Assembly: GCA_964426945.1 (NCBI GenBank)
Contig: CAYRSS010000041.1
Coordinates: 1 to 36,400 of the forward strand
Direction of reading: 5' to 3'
Origin: CAYRSS01 sp964426945
Lineage (GTDB): Bacteria > Planctomycetota > Phycisphaerae > UBA1845
DNA length: 36,400 nt
How positions within the stretch are numbered: position 1 is the stretch's first letter; each line of letters opens with the position of its first letter. Below the pieces are notes generated by a model. The model saw only the letters and a list, made by a program, of their open reading frames with translations. It was not told where the DNA came from and made no database searches. Below are positions 1 to 7,933 of this stretch, piece by piece. A program made the translations under genes and the position numbers.

Positions 1-1
1 C

Positions 2-274
2 TCACTGCCTTGGCCGGCGGCGAATCGAGCTGCCGCGCGGCGCGAAATGGCCGTAGGCAACCTCTACATCAACCGCCGTATCACCGGCTCGCAGGTCGAC
101 GCCCAGCCCTTCGGCGGCTTCAAGCTGAGCGGTACCGGCGTGAAGGCCGGCTCACCCGACTACCTGCTGCACTTCATGGACGCGCGCTGCATCACCGAAA
201 ACACGCTGCGCAGCGGCCTCGTCGCAGACGCCCCCGGCACAAAGACCCCCGCCCGTGCCGGCGAACGACACTAG
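2..274 (+). CDS. L-glutamate gamma-semialdehyde (P5C) dehydrogenase, C-terminal fragment (5' end outside window)
   Basis: This is the last ~90 codons of an aldehyde dehydrogenase of the PutA/RocA type, which oxidises glutamate-5-semialdehyde to glutamate in proline degradation. The diagnostic stretch is VGNLYINRRITG, then QPFGGFKLSGTGVKAG and PDYLLHFM, typical of the C-terminal end of the P5C dehydrogenase catalytic domain. The frame is open to the window edge, so the gene begins upstream. The in-frame ATG at 47 is internal and not a start. The first ~14 residues match the family less well than the rest, so a sequencing error or divergence near the edge is possible. Whether the full protein is bifunctional PutA or stand-alone RocA cannot be seen. 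The stop is TAG at 272-274. Confidence 0.85.
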   Translation, partial: SLPWPAANRAAARREMAVGNLYINRRITGSQVDAQPFGGFKLSGTGVKAGSPDYLLHFMDARCITENTLRSGLVADAPGTKTPARAGERH

Positions 275-307
275 CCTTCTCGCCGGGCACCGGAGAAGGA
301 GCAACCG

Positions 308-465
308 CAGAGATCGCGGAGACCACGCAAAGAGCGCGGAGACGCGCTGGACACTCCGCCTGGCTCCGGATCGTCGGGAGGACGCGCCGCCACGCAGTCC
401 GGCCCCGCCGGCAGCGCGTCTCCGTGTGCACTCTTCTCCGCCTCCGCGCTCTACGCGGGTCTCTG
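308..465. repeat. Imperfect long inverted repeat (GAGA/CGCGGAG-rich) in the 316-nt gap after the dehydrogenase
   Basis: The non-coding gap 275-590 holds two complementary arms. The left arm, about 308-349, runs from CAGAGATCGCGGAGACC to GGAGACGCGCTG. The right arm, about 412-465, reads CAGCGCGTCTCCG through CCGCGCTC to GGGTCTCTG. The inner 12 bases of the two arms are exact complements, and the outer ends agree with insertions. The loop is about 60 nt. The CGCAGAG..CGCGGAG wording resembles dispersed extragenic repeats I know from GC-rich environmental bacteria. No other copy was seen in this window. It could act as a transcription barrier or be a remnant repetitive element; no function is shown. 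Confidence 0.6.
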
Positions 466-590
466 TATGATCGCGATCACTGCGGTTCCCGCCCCCGGAC
501 AGTTTGCGACACGCCCGCATCCTTGCCCGTCGCGGCGGGGCCATGCACAATGGCCGGATGCACCGTTCACCCAGCTACCGGAGAATCACC

Positions 591-2711
591 GTGCGCCAGG
601 ACTACCGCATGCCGTCCCCGTTTGCGGGGTTTGTTCGCTTCGTCGCCCCGGCGGTGGCCCTGCTGGCCGCGGGGGCGGCCCTTGCCGCCGAGCGGACGCA
701 CACGATTGTCCCCGAGGACTACTTCTCTATCGCGGTGATCACCGGCTGCGCCGCCTCGCCCGACGGCCGCCTGGCCGCCTACACCGACATGCGCTGGGAG
801 CCGCCCGCCGAGAAGCGCAACACCGACCTGTGGATCGTCGACATCGCGACCGGGCGGCCGCTGAGGCTTACGTTCGATCGCGCCAACGAAGGCGCCCCCC
901 AGTGGAGCCCCGACGGCCGGTTCGTCTACTACACCAGCAACCCCCAGCGCGGCGACGAGAAAGACCCGCCCTTCAACGGCAAGAAGCAGGTCTGGCGGCT
1001 GACCGGCGGCGCCGAACCCCAAGCCGTCACGCGCGTTGACGGAGGCATCGGCCTCTACGACCTCTCGCAGGACGGACGTTACCTCTACTACACGAAGGGC
1101 AACGAAGTCGTCGACGACGAATTCAAGGAGCTGCGCGAGAAGTACGGCGACCTGGAGTACGGCCACGGCGTCACCGAGTTTTCCCAGATCTGGCGGCTCG
1201 ACCTGACCACCTGGCGCGAAGAAAAGATTGTCGACGAGAAGCGCGTCATCGGCGCCTTCCGCGTCTCACCCGACATGCGACGCATCGCCATGCTCACCAC
1301 GCCCGACGCCACGCTGCTGACCAACGAGGGCTGGTCGCGCGTCGATATCTACGACACGGAGAGCAAGACCGTCACCACCCTGCCCGACAACCTGTGGCGC
1401 GAAAACGTCGCCTCTCCCTACGGCTGGCTCGACGGTATCGCCTGGTCGGGCGACTCGGCCGCGCTGGCCCTGTCGGTCTCGTGGGACGGCTACCCGGCGG
1501 AACTCTACGTGGCCGAGTTCGGGGAGGGCGCCCCCACCGTCCGGAAGCTCAACCGTGACGGCGAGGTGCACGCGATCGGCGGGACGATGGAGTGGCAGCC
1601 CGGCACGCGCAACCTCGCCTACATCGCCGAGGACAAGGCGCGCACCCGCGTCTACCGCATCATCGACGTGAAGGACGGCGGACAGGGCGCCACCGACGTG
1701 CTGACCCCCGGCGACGTCGTTGTCAGCTCGTTCTCCTTCGCCCGGGTCGGCGGCGGCATGTACGCCGCGCTCGCGACGCCGGAGCACCTCGACGACGTCT
1801 ACTACCTCCAGGCCGACGCCCCGGCCGGGGAGGGGCGTTTCGACCGGCTGACCGACGTCAATCCGCAGATGGCCGAGTGGAAGATGCCCCAGATCTCGAT
1901 CGTCGACTGGACCGCTCCCGACGGCACGAAGGTCGAAGGAATCCTTGAGCTACCACCCGACTACAAGCCGGCGGACGGACCGCTGCCGATGGTCGTCGAG
2001 ATTCACGGCGGCCCCACCGCGGCGACGACTTATCAATTCAACCTGCGCATTTACGGCGAGGCTACGCTCGCGTCGAGCGGCTATGCCCGGCTGTCGCCGA
2101 ACTACCGAGGCTCGACCGGCTACGGCGACCGGTTCATGATCGACCTTGTCGGCCGCGAGAACGACATTGAAGTCAAAGACATCCTCGCCGGCGTCGACGC
2201 GATGATTGAGCGCGGCATCGCCGATCCCGAGCGGCTCGGTGTGATGGGCTGGAGCAACGGCGGCTATCTCACCAACTGCCTCATCACCCAGACCACGCGC
2301 TTCAAGGCCGCCAGCAGCGGCGCGGGCGTGCTCGACATGGTGATCCAGTGGGGTCTCGAAGACACGCCGGGCCACGTCATCAACTTCATGGGCGCCAAGC
2401 TGCCCTGGCAGGATGCGGCGAAGTACCAGAAATCCTCGCCGCTCTACAACCTGCACAAGGTCACCACGCCGACGCTCATCCACGTCGGCGGCGACGACCC
2501 GCGCTGCCCGCCCGGCCACAGCCAGAGCCTCTACCGCGGCCTCAAGCACTACGTCGGCACGCCGACCGAGCTGATCACCTATCCAGGCGAAGGGCACGGG
2601 CTGACGACCTACACCAACCGCAAGGCGAAGATGGCATGGGACATGGCGTGGTTCGAGAAGTACCTTGCCCCGCAGACCGCCGAGCCGAAGAAGGGAACAA
2701 GCGTCGAGTGA
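591..2711 (+). CDS. Secreted S9-family (prolyl oligopeptidase-type) peptidase
   Basis: This is an exported serine peptidase of the S9 alpha/beta-hydrolase family, probably cleaving peptides in the periplasm. A signal peptide is visible (FVRFVAPAVALLAAGAALA before AERTH). It is followed by a TolB/WD40-like beta-propeller with repeats such as QWSPDGRFVYYTS, then the catalytic domain with nucleophile Ser555 in GWSNGG, an acid near Asp636 (GGDDPRCP) and His669 in GEGHGL. The oxyanion-region motif HGGPTAATT is present. I chose GTG 591 because GGAG at 580-583 lies 7 nt upstream; ATG 609 is the alternative and also gives an intact signal peptide. An earlier in-frame ATG at 504 would add a non-secretory leader and is unlikely. 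The gene ends 7 nt from the stop of the convergent hutI gene. Confidence 0.9.
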   Translation: MRQDYRMPSPFAGFVRFVAPAVALLAAGAALAAERTHTIVPEDYFSIAVITGCAASPDGRLAAYTDMRWEPPAEKRNTDLWIVDIATGRPLRLTFDRANEGAPQWSPDGRFVYYTSNPQRGDEKDPPFNGKKQVWRLTGGAEPQAVTRVDGGIGLYDLSQDGRYLYYTKGNEVVDDEFKELREKYGDLEYGHGVTEFSQIWRLDLTTWREEKIVDEKRVIGAFRVSPDMRRIAMLTTPDATLLTNEGWSRVDIYDTESKTVTTLPDNLWRENVASPYGWLDGIAWSGDSAALALSVSWDGYPAELYVAEFGEGAPTVRKLNRDGEVHAIGGTMEWQPGTRNLAYIAEDKARTRVYRIIDVKDGGQGATDVLTPGDVVVSSFSFARVGGGMYAALATPEHLDDVYYLQADAPAGEGRFDRLTDVNPQMAEWKMPQISIVDWTAPDGTKVEGILELPPDYKPADGPLPMVVEIHGGPTAATTYQFNLRIYGEATLASSGYARLSPNYRGSTGYGDRFMIDLVGRENDIEVKDILAGVDAMIERGIADPERLGVMGWSNGGYLTNCLITQTTRFKAASSGAGVLDMVIQWGLEDTPGHVINFMGAKLPWQDAAKYQKSSPLYNLHKVTTPTLIHVGGDDPRCPPGHSQSLYRGLKHYVGTPTELITYPGEGHGLTTYTNRKAKMAWDMAWFEKYLAPQTAEPKKGTSVE

Positions 2712-2718
2712 CCGGGCG

Positions 2719-3996
2719 CTAGCCCCCGGCGACCACCCGCCCCCGGCGGATCACCGCGCGGACACAGGATCGTCCCGGCTCGTACATCCAGCGGGCGTGG
2801 TTGGGCACGTCGAGCACGACGAGGTCCGCCTGGTGGCCGACGACCATCGCACCCAGCCGGTCCTGCCGCCGCAGGGCCGCGGCGGCATTCGCCGTAACGG
2901 CCACGAGCACCTCCGTGGGGGTCATGCGCATCTGGGTGCAGGCGATCGTCATCGTCAGCGGCAGCGACTCGACCATCGACGAACCCGGATTCAGGTCGGT
3001 GGCCACGGCAACCGGCAGGTCAGCGTCGATCAGCCGCCGCGCGGGCGCCTGGCCCACGCCGAGGAAAAACGAACACGCGGGCAGCAGGACGGCGATCGTG
3101 CCCCCCTGCTTCATCGCCGCGATGCCGGCGTCGTCGACGTGTTCGAGGTGATCCGCGGACACAGCCCCCAGTTCGCCCGCCAGGCGCGACGCCCCGATCT
3201 GCGTGATCTGGTCGGCGTGGATCTTCCCGCCGAGCCCGAACCGCCCGCAGGCCTCCATCACGCGGCGGCTCTGCGCGACGTTGAACGCAGTGCGCTCCGT
3301 GAACACGTCGCAGAACTCGGCCAGCCCCTCGTCGCGAATCCGGGCGAGCACGTCCTCGGCGAGCACGGCGTCGAGGTAGGCGTCGGGCCGGTCGGCGAAT
3401 TCACGCGGCGTGGTGTGGGCGGCGAGGTAGGTCGCCACGATCTCCATCCCCGCCCCGCCGTCGGGATCCGCCAGGCGGCGGATCGCCGCGAGCATCTTCA
3501 ACTCCGCCTCAACCGACAGCCCGTAGCCGCTCTTGATTTCAACCGCTGTCACGCCGCTGCAGAGCATCCGGGCCAGCCGCGGGCGCGCCTGCTCCACCAG
3601 TTGATCCACGGTGGCGGCGCGCACGGCGTCGACCGTCACGCGGATGCCGCCGCCCGATTCGGCGATCTCGGCATAGGACCGTCCTTCCAGGCGCTGGACG
3701 AACTCCCGCTCGCGCGTCCCGGCGAAGACCGTGTGGGTGTGGCAGTCGATCAGCCCCGGCGTGACGCAGCCGCCCGCGGCGTCGAATTGGACCGCGCCGG
3801 GCGCCGCGACCCGGACTGCCTCGGCGTCCGGACCGAACCAGGCAATCCGCCCCTCGCGAACGACCACGGCGGCGTCCGTCAGGAGCGGTACGTCGCGCAT
3901 CCGTCGACCGCTGACAGGCCCCGCCGGGATGACGGGCAGTTCGCCAATGTTGCGGACAACAAGATCGCCGGTCACGAGGGTTTCTCCCGGGGGCAT
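2719..3996 (-). CDS. hutI: Imidazolonepropionase
   Basis: HutI hydrolyses 4-imidazolone-5-propanoate to N-formimino-L-glutamate, the third step of histidine degradation, in the cytoplasm. The protein (~425 aa, the normal family length) shows the amidohydrolase metal motif GLIDCHTHTVFAG, the substrate-region motif VEIKSGYGL, metal/active-site histidines in YLAAHTTP and KIHADQ, the SADHLEH motif and the catalytic Asp in VATDLNPGSS. The ATG at 3996 has an AGG 6 nt upstream and is preferred over an in-frame TTG at 4002. No hutU, hutH or hutG lies beside it, so the pathway genes must be elsewhere if present. It diverges from xseB across 92 nt. Confidence 0.95.
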   Translation of the reverse strand: MPPGETLVTGDLVVRNIGELPVIPAGPVSGRRMRDVPLLTDAAVVVREGRIAWFGPDAEAVRVAAPGAVQFDAAGGCVTPGLIDCHTHTVFAGTREREFVQRLEGRSYAEIAESGGGIRVTVDAVRAATVDQLVEQARPRLARMLCSGVTAVEIKSGYGLSVEAELKMLAAIRRLADPDGGAGMEIVATYLAAHTTPREFADRPDAYLDAVLAEDVLARIRDEGLAEFCDVFTERTAFNVAQSRRVMEACGRFGLGGKIHADQITQIGASRLAGELGAVSADHLEHVDDAGIAAMKQGGTIAVLLPACSFFLGVGQAPARRLIDADLPVAVATDLNPGSSMVESLPLTMTIACTQMRMTPTEVLVAVTANAAAALRRQDRLGAMVVGHQADLVVLDVPNHARWMYEPGRSCVRAVIRRGRVVAGG

Positions 3997-4088
3997 CCGC
4001 AACCTATCCGCGCGGGGGGCCGGCGTCCACGTCGGCCGCCGAGACCCGACTACCCACGGGCGACCCCGCGCCGCATAATGCGCGGATC

Positions 4089-4370
4089 ATGGCCAGGAAG
4101 AAGCTGACATTCGAAGAGGCCCTTCGCCAGCTCGAGGAAATCGCCGAGCAGATCGAGCAGGGCCGCATCGGGCTGGAAGAGTCGATCACGAAATACGAGC
4201 AGGGGATGCTGCTCGTGCGGCAGTGCCGCGAAATCCTTGCGGGGGCGGAGCGACGCATCCAGCAGCTGCACGAACGCCCCGACGGCCGGCTCGAGCGGTC
4301 CGACTTCGCCGCACCCGAAGCGGCTGCCCCGTCGACCGGAGAGGCCGACGGCGAGACTGACGACGAGTAG
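4089..4370 (+). CDS. xseB: Exodeoxyribonuclease VII small subunit
   Basis: XseB is the small accessory subunit of exonuclease VII, which degrades single-stranded DNA into short oligonucleotides together with XseA. The 93-aa product has the family signature TFEEALRQLEEIAEQIEQG followed by LEESITKYEQGM, giving two helices that form the coiled-coil hairpin contacting XseA. The C-terminal tail is Ala/Glu/Asp-rich and divergent, as is usual. xseA is not adjacent. The ATG at 4089 starts exactly at the conserved N-terminus, and the ribosome-binding site is weak. The downstream permease gene follows after 42 nt and could be cotranscribed. Confidence 0.92.
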   Translation: MARKKLTFEEALRQLEEIAEQIEQGRIGLEESITKYEQGMLLVRQCREILAGAERRIQQLHERPDGRLERSDFAAPEAAAPSTGEADGETDDE

Positions 4371-4412
4371 GGCGCCCGCCCGCGTCTCCGACGCCGCTAC
4401 CCGAGAACCGGC

Positions 4413-5189
4413 TTGCTCTGGACCTACATCATCCTCGCGGTCATCGCCCTGCTGACCTCCGCACTCTCTGCGGTCGTGGGGGTCGGCGGCGGCATCCTGA
4501 TGCTCGCCGCGATCTTCTCCTTCTTCCCCCACGCCGAGGCGATCCCCACCCACGCCGCCGTGCAGGTGGCCAGCAACGCGATGAGGGTGACGGTCTTCTT
4601 CCGGCAGGTGGACTGGCCGGCCATCGGCCGGTTCTCCCTGGGCCTGGTGCCGGGGGCGGCGATCGGCACAGTGTGCCTCTGGCGCTTCGGCGAGTTTGAA
4701 GGCAGCGAGCCGTGGCTCAAGATCGTGGTGGGGGTGTACGTGCTCGTGGCCACGTACCTGCCGAAGCCGACGAGTCGCGCGGAAGGCGGCGCGCCTTTCG
4801 TCGTCATCGGCTTCGTCGCGGGGGTTGCGGCGCTGACGCTCGGCGCCATCGGACCGCTCATCGCCCCGGTGATCGCCCGCGCGGACTACGAAAAAGAACG
4901 CCTCATCGCCACGCAGGCAACCTGCCAGATGATTTCCCACCTCGTGAAGTTTCCCGCCTTCGCGTTCATCCTCGGTGAGCGCCTCGACGTGGCTAAGCTC
5001 GGGCTGCTGGCGGTGGTGCTCATGGCCATGACCGTGCCAGGCACGCTGATGGGCAAACAACTGCTGCGGAAACTCAAGCCGCGACACTTCACCATCGCCT
5101 TCCGGGCGGCCCTGACGACGGCCGCCGTGAAGCTCATCGCGGTCGACGGCGCGTGGGCGCTGATGCAGAACAGCGCCCACGGTGGTTGA
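4413..5189 (+). CDS. TauE/SafE-family sulfite/organosulfonate permease
   Basis: This is an integral inner-membrane protein of the TauE/SafE (DUF81) family, whose members export sulfite or sulfoacetate or carry other small anions. About 7-8 hydrophobic segments cover most of the 258 aa. The N-terminal half has the family motif SAVVGVGGGILMLA followed by HAAVQVASNA, and the second half has the weaker internal repeat LTLGAIGPLIAPVIA and ATQATCQMISHLVKF. The start appears to be TTG at 4413, since no ATG precedes the first helix. The substrate cannot be assigned from sequence. Its 3' end is 15 nt from the stop of the convergent polyferredoxin gene. Confidence 0.88.
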   Translation: MLWTYIILAVIALLTSALSAVVGVGGGILMLAAIFSFFPHAEAIPTHAAVQVASNAMRVTVFFRQVDWPAIGRFSLGLVPGAAIGTVCLWRFGEFEGSEPWLKIVVGVYVLVATYLPKPTSRAEGGAPFVVIGFVAGVAALTLGAIGPLIAPVIARADYEKERLIATQATCQMISHLVKFPAFAFILGERLDVAKLGLLAVVLMAMTVPGTLMGKQLLRKLKPRHFTIAFRAALTTAAVKLIAVDGAWALMQNSAHGG

Positions 5190-5204
5190 GGCGGCCGGGC
5201 GGGC

Positions 5205-7724
5205 TCAGGGGCGCGGCGGCTGACGCGGCGCCTCGGCCGCTGCCTCCTCCGTGCGACCCATGGCCACCAGGATCTGCACGAGCAAATCACGATACGCCGG
5301 GTCGCCCGGCGACAGGCGCATGGCTTCGCGAACCGACTCCTCCGCGGCGGCGAAGTCGCCCGCGCTGTAGAGGCTGAAGGCCAGGCTGAAGTGCGGCTCG
5401 GGAGACGCCGGCTGCAGGGCGATGCCCTTCCGCAGAGACTCAATCGCATCGGGCCAGCGGCGCAGGCCTATGTACACATCCGCGGCCAGCAGATGACCCA
5501 TCGGCTGATCCGGGCGGTGCTCGGCGACGAACCGGGCGTGCGCCTCCGCCCGTGGGTACTCGCCAAGCTGAAGCAGAAACTGGGCGAACTCGGCCCGCAG
5601 GTCCACATCGTCGGGCGCGGCCGCCATGCGCTGTTCGAAAACGGCGATGGCCTCGGGCATACGCTGCTGCGCGGCAAGCGAGAACGCCAGCACGCGCAGG
5701 GCCGACCTGGCCTGCGGATCAAGCGCGATCGCCCGGCGGGCCTCCGCTTCCGCCTGCGCGAACTGACTCTGCGCGAAGCACAGTTCGGCGAACTCGATCA
5801 CGATCGCGGCGTCGGAAGGCTGAGCCGCCATCTCGTCACGGTAAAGGGCGAACGCCGCCTCCGCCTGCCCCGACTGGACCAGCGCGTGACGCAGGCCGAG
5901 CCGTGCGTCCGTCTTGTGCGGATGAACAGCCATGGACCGCCGGAACGCGTTGACCGCGTCGGCGTACCAGCCGGCATCGGTCAGCTCGCGCCCCACGTCA
6001 GCCAGGAAGTCCGCTTGCGCCGGGCCGCGCTCGAGCACGTCGAGCAGCATGGCGCGAATCTCGTCGCGACGACCGGCAGCCCGCAGCTCGGCGAGCAGCT
6101 CCTGCCGGGCCAGGTGATGCTCGGGCAGGCGTTCCAGCGCGGCGCGGTACTCGGCGATGGCCTCGTCGCGGCGACCGAGCCGGGCCAGGGCGCTGCCCAG
6201 GAGGTAACGCCCCTGGGGATACGTCGGGTGACGCCGAACGATCCGGCGGGCCGCGGCCTCGGCCGCTTCCGGTCGGTCGACCAGGTGATACGCGCGGACC
6301 ATGCCCTCCAGCAGGTCCACCTTCACCATCAGCGAAACGGCGTCGGCCCGGTCGAACCAGGCGACCGCCGCGGCGAGGTCGGCTCGCTGCGCATCACTCG
6401 CCGCGGCGAACTCGGCCGCATTCATCCGCCAGGAGTCGTGACGAGCCCCGGCGCGAGCCAGCAGCGAGTGGCCCACCTTGGTGTGCACCTTGATCCAGGC
6501 GGCGTGCAGCACGAACACCAGCACCAGGGCACTGGCGGCGACAAACAGCCGCCCCGCCCGAGTGGCCCGCCCGCCGAGGGCGAGCTGGGTCCGCTGCACC
6601 TTCGCGTTCGCGCCGAAGGCGGTTCGCCAGGCGGTCACGGTCATCCAACCGACCATCGCAGACAACCCCATCGTCATGAGCATGGGGAACACGTCGTACA
6701 ATCCGCGACAGGCCAGGAATGTCCCCAGCCCGATCAGCAGCATCGCCACCTCCTCGCCCAGCGAGAAGGAAAACCGCCGCTTCTTGGGCGGCTTGGCGGG
6801 CTTTGCCCCGGTAGCCGGCCGCCCGAAGCCGACGTAGAGCGCGTCGTTCGGACAGACGCTCACGCAATCGAGGCATTTCATGCAGCCGGGATCGACGACC
6901 ATGCCGTAGAGCGCCACCTCCTCGTGCACGCGGACGTTTGACGTGCACACCGAGGTGCAGTGGCCGCAGTGTTCGCAGTCGTCGGTGACGCGGATGCGCC
7001 CCGGCGCCACCCGGTCAGCCAGGCCGAAGAACCCGCCGTAGGGACAGGCGTAGGTGCAGAACCCCTTGGCCCCCAGGAAGTACACGATGGAGAAGCCCGC
7101 AATCAGCACCGAAATGATCGCCACCGGAATGGATGGGAACGTCGCCCAGAATTCCGCGGTAATCAGGTGGTTCTCGAAGATCGGGCGCTGAGCTCCCTCG
7201 ACGCCCAGCAGAATCGCCACCTCGCGATAGGCCGTTGGCCATACGAACATGTACAGAGCCAGCGCGAGCGGCGCAAGCACCAGGAATCGCGCACGGAAGG
7301 GCTTGGGAGTGATGCCCACCTTCTTCAGCAGCCACGCACAAAGATCCTGGTAGGCGATGAAGTGACAGCCCCAGCCGCAGACGAACCGCCCGAAGATCAG
7401 CGTCGCCGCAATGGCGGCGAGGAAGAAGAGGAAGCCCGCGTTCACTTCGCCGCGATTCAGCGTGTACATCGCCTCGGACGGCTCGACGGGAGACAGCGTC
7501 CGACCCACGATCAGCCACTGAACGATGTGAATGGCCATCAGGACGTGAACGACAATCAGCACGATCGCCCGGCGGCGGCTGTTGCGCGAGGCCCTGACCG
7601 GCCCGTGAGCGAGGATCGGCAGCGAAACGCCGCGTCCGCCCGTCGATGCAGGCGTCGCGTCGCAGTGCGGGACGGCCGGGACAACCTTGCGGGTGGATGA
7701 CTTTTCGCTGCGACGTCGGCTCAT
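5205..7724 (-). CDS. Membrane polyferredoxin (NapH/NosR/CcoG-like) fused to C-terminal TPR array
   Basis: The N-terminal third is a multi-helix membrane domain of the NapH/NosR/CcoG type. It carries CGWGCHFIAYQDLC and CTYACPYGGFF motifs, followed by two 4Fe-4S clusters (CEHCGHCTSVC and CMKCLDCVSVCPNDAL). Such domains pass electrons across or along the membrane. After two more hydrophobic segments, roughly residues 440-835 are tandem TPR repeats (for example YLLGSALARLGRRDEAIAEY), a protein-interaction scaffold. The ATG at 7724 is chosen over an in-frame TTG at 7751; a GGGAG lies rather far upstream. The cluster-1 Cys is followed by Thr rather than Pro, as in some NapH/NosR relatives. The redox partner is unknown. 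Confidence 0.85.
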   Translation of the reverse strand: MSRRRSEKSSTRKVVPAVPHCDATPASTGGRGVSLPILAHGPVRASRNSRRRAIVLIVVHVLMAIHIVQWLIVGRTLSPVEPSEAMYTLNRGEVNAGFLFFLAAIAATLIFGRFVCGWGCHFIAYQDLCAWLLKKVGITPKPFRARFLVLAPLALALYMFVWPTAYREVAILLGVEGAQRPIFENHLITAEFWATFPSIPVAIISVLIAGFSIVYFLGAKGFCTYACPYGGFFGLADRVAPGRIRVTDDCEHCGHCTSVCTSNVRVHEEVALYGMVVDPGCMKCLDCVSVCPNDALYVGFGRPATGAKPAKPPKKRRFSFSLGEEVAMLLIGLGTFLACRGLYDVFPMLMTMGLSAMVGWMTVTAWRTAFGANAKVQRTQLALGGRATRAGRLFVAASALVLVFVLHAAWIKVHTKVGHSLLARAGARHDSWRMNAAEFAAASDAQRADLAAAVAWFDRADAVSLMVKVDLLEGMVRAYHLVDRPEAAEAAARRIVRRHPTYPQGRYLLGSALARLGRRDEAIAEYRAALERLPEHHLARQELLAELRAAGRRDEIRAMLLDVLERGPAQADFLADVGRELTDAGWYADAVNAFRRSMAVHPHKTDARLGLRHALVQSGQAEAAFALYRDEMAAQPSDAAIVIEFAELCFAQSQFAQAEAEARRAIALDPQARSALRVLAFSLAAQQRMPEAIAVFEQRMAAAPDDVDLRAEFAQFLLQLGEYPRAEAHARFVAEHRPDQPMGHLLAADVYIGLRRWPDAIESLRKGIALQPASPEPHFSLAFSLYSAGDFAAAEESVREAMRLSPGDPAYRDLLVQILVAMGRTEEAAAEAPRQPPRP

Positions 7725-7784
7725 GGCGTGTCGATCAATGCTCCCGGCCAATACGCATCGGACCGCGCCGATGGCTCGCGCCAG

Positions 7785-7790
7785 TATAAT
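7785..7790 (+). promoter_or_regulatory. Possible -10 box in the divergent region upstream of the PEP-binding gene
   Basis: A perfect TATAAT sits in the 209-nt divergent gap between the polyferredoxin and PEP-binding genes. No good -35 box lies 16-18 nt upstream. The minus strand reads TATACT at nearly the same place, so the element could serve either direction. This is a sequence match only. Confidence 0.3.
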
Positions 7791-7933
7791 GCAAATGCAG
7801 GAAAAGAGCGCCCGGCACGCGCCGAGGCGACCCGCTCGTCGGCTTGCGTCAATCCACCGCCCGCTTCATCATAGGCACATCCCGTCGGGCCCGCTTTTCA
7901 CGCCGCGACGGATCTGGCTGGTTTGACGCGACA

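Noticed and set aside
2..46. A frameshift in the dehydrogenase fragment near the window start.
   Set aside because: The frame stays open and residues just before VGNLYINR (ARREMA) fit the family; the poorer match further upstream is too short to judge.
2665..4107. A 480-aa plus-strand frame opposite hutI, and similar long frames opposite fliD, pntB and the PEP-binding gene.
   Set aside because: They are antisense shadows in a GC-rich genome; the opposite strand encodes clear protein families.
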